A stretch of 64,000 nt of DNA from Ulota crispa (taxonomy: Eukaryota > Streptophyta > Bryopsida > Orthotrichales > Orthotrichaceae): assembly GCA_963920765.1 (NCBI GenBank), contig OY987244.1:14696501-14760500 (forward strand). Reading direction: 5' to 3'. The position numbers were made by a program, and so were the translations under genes. Of the stretch, positions 58,855-64,000 are shown one piece after another. The notes beneath the pieces were generated by a model that saw nothing but the letters and a program-made list of their open reading frames with translations, ran no database searches and was not told the origin of the DNA. Each line of letters opens with the position of its first letter. Position 1 is the first letter of the stretch.

Positions 58855-59578
58855 CCCCTAATGGACCAAAGTCCCCTTTGGGGACATTTTGGGATTTTGG
58901 GCATGTACTTATGGCTAAACTACTTTGTGTAATTTTTTGAAACTTTCATGGAAGATGGGGAATTCAAAGATTTGGGTGGGCATCTAATTTTTTCCTCATT
59001 TTGACTTTTATTGAAGAAGTTAAAAATGAATTTTTGAGAATTTTAGTTTGGCGGGCAATCCAATTTTTTTTTAAAAATTTGTGTTTTTTTAAAATAAAAA
59101 TTCAAAGTTAATTCTGTAGACTTACATATATGTGGGAAGCTTTTAATTATTCAATTCTAATTGATGAGATGAAAGTTATGAGAAGTTTTAGTTTGCGGGT
59201 AGGTGTGGAGAATCTCAAAACAATGCCTACACGCAAACTAAAACTTCTCATAACCTTTATCTCATCAATTAGAATTGAATGATTCAAAACTTCCCACATA
59301 TAAATAAGTCTAAAGAACTAACCTTGAATTTTTATTTAAAAAAAACGCAATTTTTAAAGAAATTTTTGGATTGCCCGCCAAACTAAAATTCTCATAAATT
59401 CATTTTTAACTTCTTCAATAAAAGTCAGAATGAGGAAAAAATTAAATGCCCACAAAGATCTTTGAATTCCCCATCTCCCATAAAAATCTCAAAAAACCAC
59501 GCAAAGTAGCTTAGCCATAAGTACGTACCCAAAATCCCATTTGTTCCCAAAAAGGGGACTTGGTCCTTTAGGGGTCAA
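58851..59578. mobile_element. TTAA-flanked foldback element, family T, copy 7
   Basis: TTAA then CCCCTAATGGACCAAAGTCC; right end GGGGACTTGGTCCTTTAGGGG followed by TCAA (59575-59578). 728 bp and nearly fully palindromic: arms of about 350 bp mirror each other, including AAACTAAAACTTCTCATAAC near the centre at about 59210. It sits about 385 bp upstream of the plastid S17 start. Confidence 0.8.
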
Positions 59579-59962
59579 TTAAATTTGATGAACTTGAAAA
59601 TATTTCCAACACCAAAATTTGGTGCCGCAGGCATTTAGGGGTAGCATGTACAGTTTATGAGCAGACTACCTTAATCAAGTTTTCAAAGTTTTTTCGCCTC
59701 CAGTTCCGGTCCCCAATGGAAACTGGCCCTAAACCTACCTTATCTACACCACAAACTGAAGAAAAATAGAGAGGATCTGAGGAAGGCAACGGGTGCCTCA
59801 GGACGGGTGCTCACATCATCGACCGGCCCACCGAAACGCCGGGTCCCGTCTTCCTTATCCAAAGTGCAACAAGGTCGTCGCTCTTCCGCAAGCATCTCCC
59901 CCATTTCGCCTCAATTTTCATCACAATTGCTGCAATCGAGAGTTGCATACCAATCCGTTCCA
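59579..59962 (+). promoter_or_regulatory. Promoter and leader of plastid S17 gene
   Basis: Short spacer between the foldback element and the gene. The reading frame stays open upstream to 59807 and includes codons in frame with the CDS, but the better start is 59963. No TATA box can be fixed with confidence. Confidence 0.4.
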
Positions 59963-60415
59963 ATGGCGTCCATCACCGGAGCGTCACTCTCCGTGACCAC
60001 GGGCTCGCAACTCTCCCTCGCCTCGTCCATGACCGGAACGAAGCTAGCGCATACAACCCTACCAGCAATGGTAGCGCCCGCGGGGCCATTGCGAATTGAG
60101 GCCATGAAGAAGATTCAGGGCCGCGTGGTGTGCACCTCCAGCGACAAGACCATCGCTGTTGCCGTCACTCGAATTGCCGCTCACTCGAAGTACTTGAAGC
60201 GGATCAAGTCCATAAAGAAGTACCATGCGCACGACCCCGAGAATGAGTGCAATATCGGCGACACCGTCACGCTCGCCAAGTGCAAACCTTTCAGTAAGAG
60301 CAAGACGTTCATCGTGGTGGACCGTATGGTTATTCGACCACGTGGTGCGGGGGCTCCCGTCCCCGAGTTGCCTTCATTCGAGTCTGAGAGTACCGAGACC
60401 TCTGTTGCTGCTTAG
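59963..60415 (+). CDS. RPS17: Plastid 30S ribosomal protein S17 (uS17c), nuclear-encoded
   Basis: A single exon of 150 aa, encoding the chloroplast small-subunit protein uS17, which binds 16S rRNA early in assembly. Residues 1 to about 46 (MASITGASLSVTTGS..., rich in Ser/Thr, no acidic residues) form a typical transit peptide. The mature part shows the family signature: MKKIQGRVV, KTIAVAVTR, HSKYLKRI, KKYHAHDPENECNIGDTV and KPFSKSKTFIVVDRM. A short acidic, Ser-rich C-terminal tail (ESESTETSVAA) follows. Length equals the roughly 149-aa Arabidopsis protein, whose gene is also nuclear. The ATG at 59963 (CCAATGGCG) is preferred to the in-frame upstream codons from 59807 because it gives a normal-length plastid precursor. 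Composition is higher in GC than the surrounding DNA. Confidence 0.96.
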   Translation: MASITGASLSVTTGSQLSLASSMTGTKLAHTTLPAMVAPAGPLRIEAMKKIQGRVVCTSSDKTIAVAVTRIAAHSKYLKRIKSIKKYHAHDPENECNIGDTVTLAKCKPFSKSKTFIVVDRMVIRPRGAGAPVPELPSFESESTETSVAA

Positions 60416-61454
60416 ATTTTTAGGGTTTCGCAAGAAACAATCACTTCCGGAAATCAAAAGGAAATTTATATGTGAGATGGACGGAGGAGCTCCAAGGTAC
60501 TGTAACAGCCTCATATCTCGGCATCTTATTTAATTGAGAGTGGATTCTTTATCTTCAGCAATTCGCAGCACATTCCTTTCAATTATCTTCATTCTTTCTG
60601 TTTTGGAAGTTTTTGAGCAATTGGAGATGGATAGTAAACTGGTTGTAAATGTTTAGAGGACTCTCGGATTTTCAATGTGCACTTGTTCCGTTTGTTTGGA
60701 GAATGGGACCAAAGTTTTGAAGATTTTAAGTTTAGGTTATCTGCAGCATTTAGAGCCGTTGGTATCTCCTGCACTTTCAGTTAGGTTTTCTTGTTTTCAT
60801 CTTAAATGAAGTCGATGTCTCTCGAAAAATAAATCGAATCGTAGTCTGAGCGTTAGAATTTACTATATTGGTTCTCTGCTACCCTAGAAATCTGTAAAGG
60901 ATTAAGAACTTCATAACTTTCTTGAGTAGTAGTAGTGGCATGGTAGTTTTTAAGAATGGTTGCAACTATGGGTTCAATAGAACAAATTATGAATTCTTTT
61001 GCTTTTACTTGTATGTGAAATCAATGTCTTGTTGGTGTGAGAAGTTCCATAAGTTCAAATTTAGTAAAACAAGGTGTTGTAGATTTCATTTCATACCAAT
61101 GCAAAGAGGTTCAGCACGGATTTTCTAGAATGTTGTGTTTCTAGAATTGCAATGTTTCTGAATAGTGCAATGCTTGGCTTGATATCCAATGAGACTAGTT
61201 CGGGAGCATGGTTGTAGACTCTCGCCACGATCAATTAAGTTGGTCGGCAATGAATTGCCAGAAGAATTGTTTTGTTGTCTAGAGAGTTTTGTGATAGTTC
61301 ATTAAGGTTTTTAGTGCAATTCTGTGGGTGTGAGCTTGAATTATGTGGCCTGCTACATTGGGATACTGCATGTGTTGCTTTGATGTATTGACTTGTACAG
61401 AAGTTTTTAGACACTAGAGTCAAGTTTTGAGATCATTAGATACGAAATTTTTGA
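60416..61454 (+). other. 3' UTR of plastid S17 gene and intergenic DNA
   Basis: The first few hundred bases are probably the 3' UTR; AAAAATAAATCG near 60828-60838 could act as a polyadenylation signal. No further gene seen. Confidence 0.4.
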
Positions 61455-61757
61455 AGGAAAATTTCATGGATACCTTTGAATTTTGCATTATTTTCATAGA
61501 TACCCCGCTTTTTCAGAAATATCACAAATATCCTTGAACCAAATTAGGGGTTTGTTTTGTTGTGCATGTTGCTTTCCTTCTCCCTTTGCGCACGCATAAC
61601 TAGAAAGAACTAGAAAGAAGTAGTGTGGGCACACAAAGGGAGAAGGAAAGTGACATGCATAACAAAACAAACCCCTAAATTTTTTGGTCCAAGGTTATTT
61701 GTGACATTTTTGAAAAAGCAAAGGTATCTATGAAAATATTGCAATCTTCAAGGATAG
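61455..61757. mobile_element. Mutator-type MITE, copy 3, right end eroded
   Basis: Starts AGGAAAATTTCATGGATACC and carries the same central hairpin as the copies at 8508 and 28406 (GTTGTGCATG...CATGCATAACAAA). The right arm stops after GCAATCTTCAAGGAT, lacking the last 20 or so bases of the terminus, so no target duplication can be read. Confidence 0.75.
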
Positions 61758-62274
61758 ACTCTAAGTGATAGTAGATAGCTGCATGTCCATTCAAAGTCCA
61801 TTAACCAACAATATTTAGTCAAGTTGTGCTTGTATCATTTACTATCAAATTGAACCAAGTGCACTAATAGATGATTTGTTGATAGAAAGAGCACATTTAC
61901 TATGTTCTACCCCAATTATTTGATCATGTATTTTGCAACAATCAAGGTAAGGCAAATGTTATAGAACATGTGAAGATTCATCAATTTGTTCTCTTAAATT
62001 TGAAATAAATGTGTTTGTGTTGGTAAACTTGATAAAGTTCTAATGAATCTAGGCTAGTATAAGGGTACAACTTTACATTCATACGCATGTTTTGGGGAGT
62101 TTTTGAGTTTCACCAGCTAATGTTCAACATTTCTCATTTTTAACTACAATCTTTGCACTTGATATTATATGTTTTCTTGATTTTTTGCATCCTAAACCAA
62201 CTATCAATACATTAAGTGTAGGTTCTTCTCCTACATTGGTGATGAAAATAAAAATTAATGTTTGTTAACTCTTA
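61758..62274. other. AT-rich intergenic DNA
   Basis: No gene or structured repeat seen. Confidence 0.4.
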
Positions 62275-62632
62275 AACAATGGACGGGTGATTGTGGCGTG
62301 CCTAGCTTGTAGCTTCTACAATGTTTTTGCAGGTGCGCACTAGTAGTAGTGCTTCTAAAGATTGCAAAAGTCAATAGTGCTTGGTGACCTCATGGAAATT
62401 GCAGTAAGGGCAACTTGAGACCTAACACCGTATCTTTAAATTTTTTCATAATTTGAGTTACCAAAAAATATGCGTGCAATTGATGAGGTTATTTTTTACC
62501 TTCCACAATGGACCATGTGTTTATGATCACTTTTGAAAAAAAATCAAATGAAAAATGGCTTTTGTCTTTAGTACAAAATGTTTTTTCCAGGCCAGAGGAC
62601 AAAAAAAGTCCTCCTGGGCGTTTAAGGGTTGG
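62275..62632. mobile_element. Probable family-T element, short copy 8
   Basis: TTAA (62275-62278) then CTCTTAAACAATGGACGGG. The right end CTGGGCGTTTAAGGG is followed by TTGG instead of TTAA. 358 bp. A small hairpin (GAGGACAAAAAAAGTCCTC) lies near the right end. Weaker case than the other copies. Confidence 0.5.
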
Positions 62633-63104
62633 ATTCAATTGCACAACAATTGCATGTTACAAACTTGTGTGAATATGTATGTGAGATGTTTATTTTTCAA
62701 TGGGTATCACTTTGCAGTACGATTGATGACACTTTGTGCCCCTATTTCCAAAACACCATTTCCAATCCAATGCATCATGCAAGTACTCATTGCCAGAGAT
62801 TCGCTTCATATTTCAAAGTTGATTCTGTACTGGAAAATCCGTGTTTACATCTAACTGTTCACAAACTATAGCAAGAGTGATGACCTTCACAGAATACTAC
62901 ATTCAGATACAGATATACTCAGCCTCTGCTAGTAACTTAGAGCAAAAGATTTTCTCTTTGACTTGAAGCTAGCTTCATTATCAAATACCGTTCACTTTGA
63001 AGTAACTAAGCAACAAAGGAGAAAGCGATTCAATCGAGAGGCACAGGCCACACAGTAGTCTCACAAGAATCACCACTTCACTTAGGAACCACATCCTCGA
63101 TCAC

Positions 63105-63450
63105 AAGTCAATTGTTGCTCTGTTGCATTGCTATTCGATCATCGATTTTCAACTCGTTGCTTGTAACATCGCCAACTCATTGTGTTGCACGTCAATTTGT
63201 TGTTTAGAATTGTTGATTCTTGTCATACTATAGAGATTTTTGTCACTTGTCATTCCTTACTTTATAGCTCTATATATCATCTCACAACCTCATAAAGTCA
63301 CAAGTGACAAAAATTGCTGCAACATGACAAGAATCAACAATACTAGACAATAAATTGATGAGCAATACAACAAGTTGGTGGTGTAACAAACAACAAGTTG
63401 AAAATCAATTAACAAATAGCAATGCAACAATGCCAAATTGACTTGTAATC
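63105..63450. repeat. Hairpin repeat in the right-hand end of the window
   Basis: GTTGCATTGCTATTCGATC...TTTTCAACTCGTTG at 63123-63160 pairs with CAACAAGTTGAAAATCAATT...ATAGCAATGCAAC at 63388-63430; the centre contains GTCACTTG/CAAGTGACAAAAAT (63240-63312). About 345 bp. Confidence 0.65.
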
Positions 63451-64000
63451 AAAAATATCCTTGATTGCAACTCTACTCATCACTATTGCAGTGCAGCAAA
63501 TTTTGATTTGTTGACTATTACACCCTCAACTTGTCAAGTTACATAAATTCTAGACATACAAAGTTAGTGAACCTCAAAGAGTTGTAGAGTTATGCATCAA
63601 GTTGCATACCAACATGTTGCTACGTACATTGGAGCACCTGCATGTGCAAACGCCCGTTGCTTTGCACTTGCATAGTGATGAATAACTTTGCAACTCGTTG
63701 AGTTTGACTAACGTTGTACAATGAGAATGTATACAACTTGATGAGTTGAGGGTATAACAAGCAACAAGTCATGTTAATGAATAGCAGTGGAATAGGGACA
63801 AGTAGAATTGCAATTAAGGATATCCTTGATTTCACCCTTACTTGTATTGCATTGCTATTCATTGAGCAATTTCTGACTCGTCGTTTGTTACATTGTCACC
63901 TTGTCAAGTTACATACATTCTTGTCCTTGAGTGTTAGAGAATCTCATTGAATTGTAAATGTTATTTGTCATTGTGCAAGTGCAAAGAAATGGGCTTTTGT
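63441..64000. repeat. Diverged tandem repeat, period about 360 bp
   Basis: CTTGTCAAGTTACATAAATT at 63534 recurs as CTTGTCAAGTTACATACATT at about 63898; the preceding ATATCCTTGATT blocks are also about 360 bp apart. The second unit runs off the end of the window. The unit also resembles the hairpin at 63105-63450, so this may be the edge of a larger satellite-like array. Confidence 0.55.

Noticed and set aside
59807-59962. In-frame upstream extension of the plastid S17 gene
   Set aside because: It would add 52 residues of Pro/Ser/Arg-rich sequence before an already complete transit peptide; the start at 59963 gives the normal precursor length.

Overview
This is a stretch of nuclear DNA from a streptophyte (a land plant or a charophyte-grade alga; the exact lineage cannot be fixed from the sequence alone). 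Evidence: spliced GT-AG genes, a CASP-like membrane protein, a nuclear gene for plastid ribosomal protein S17 with a transit peptide, a plant-type EAF1 subunit of the NuA4 acetyltransferase, and plant-type miniature transposons (Stowaway-, CACTA- and Mutator-like). The gene sequences are clearly diverged from flowering-plant versions.

Layout. 1-10.2 kb: very AT-rich gene-free DNA holding a decayed Mutator-like transposase on the minus strand, two small CACTA-type elements, a 358-bp inverted-repeat element and a Mutator-type MITE. 10.2-24.8 kb: a sharply bounded GC-rich island containing one gene, an EAF1-like scaffold that I could resolve into 27 coding exons with consistent splice phases (about 2175 aa; HSA domain, SANT domain, glutamine-rich tail). 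25-28.9 kb: repeats. 29.0-33.3 kb: a five-exon gene encoding only the N-terminal domain of the membrane-fusion ATPase NSF; the ATPase domains are not seen downstream, and its introns carry several transposable elements. 33.3-45.6 kb: a dense field of inverted-repeat elements, many with CCC...GGG ends flanked by TTAA. 46.9-48.0 kb: a two-exon CASP-like gene. 48-59.6 kb: more repeats, several of the same TTAA family, and a 278-bp CACTA-type element with a perfect 3-bp duplication. 59.96-60.4 kb: intronless plastid S17 gene. 60.4-64 kb: more MITEs and a nested inverted/tandem repeat.

The four genes do different jobs (chromatin acetylation scaffold, vesicle-fusion adaptor domain, membrane scaffold, plastid translation) and show no sign of working as a unit. 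The most unusual material is the NSF N-domain-only gene, the TTAA-flanked CCC-ended repeat family (piggyBac-like signature, unexpected in plants), the Mutator-type MITEs with 9-bp duplications and internally repeated ends, and the GC island that includes the introns of EAF1.
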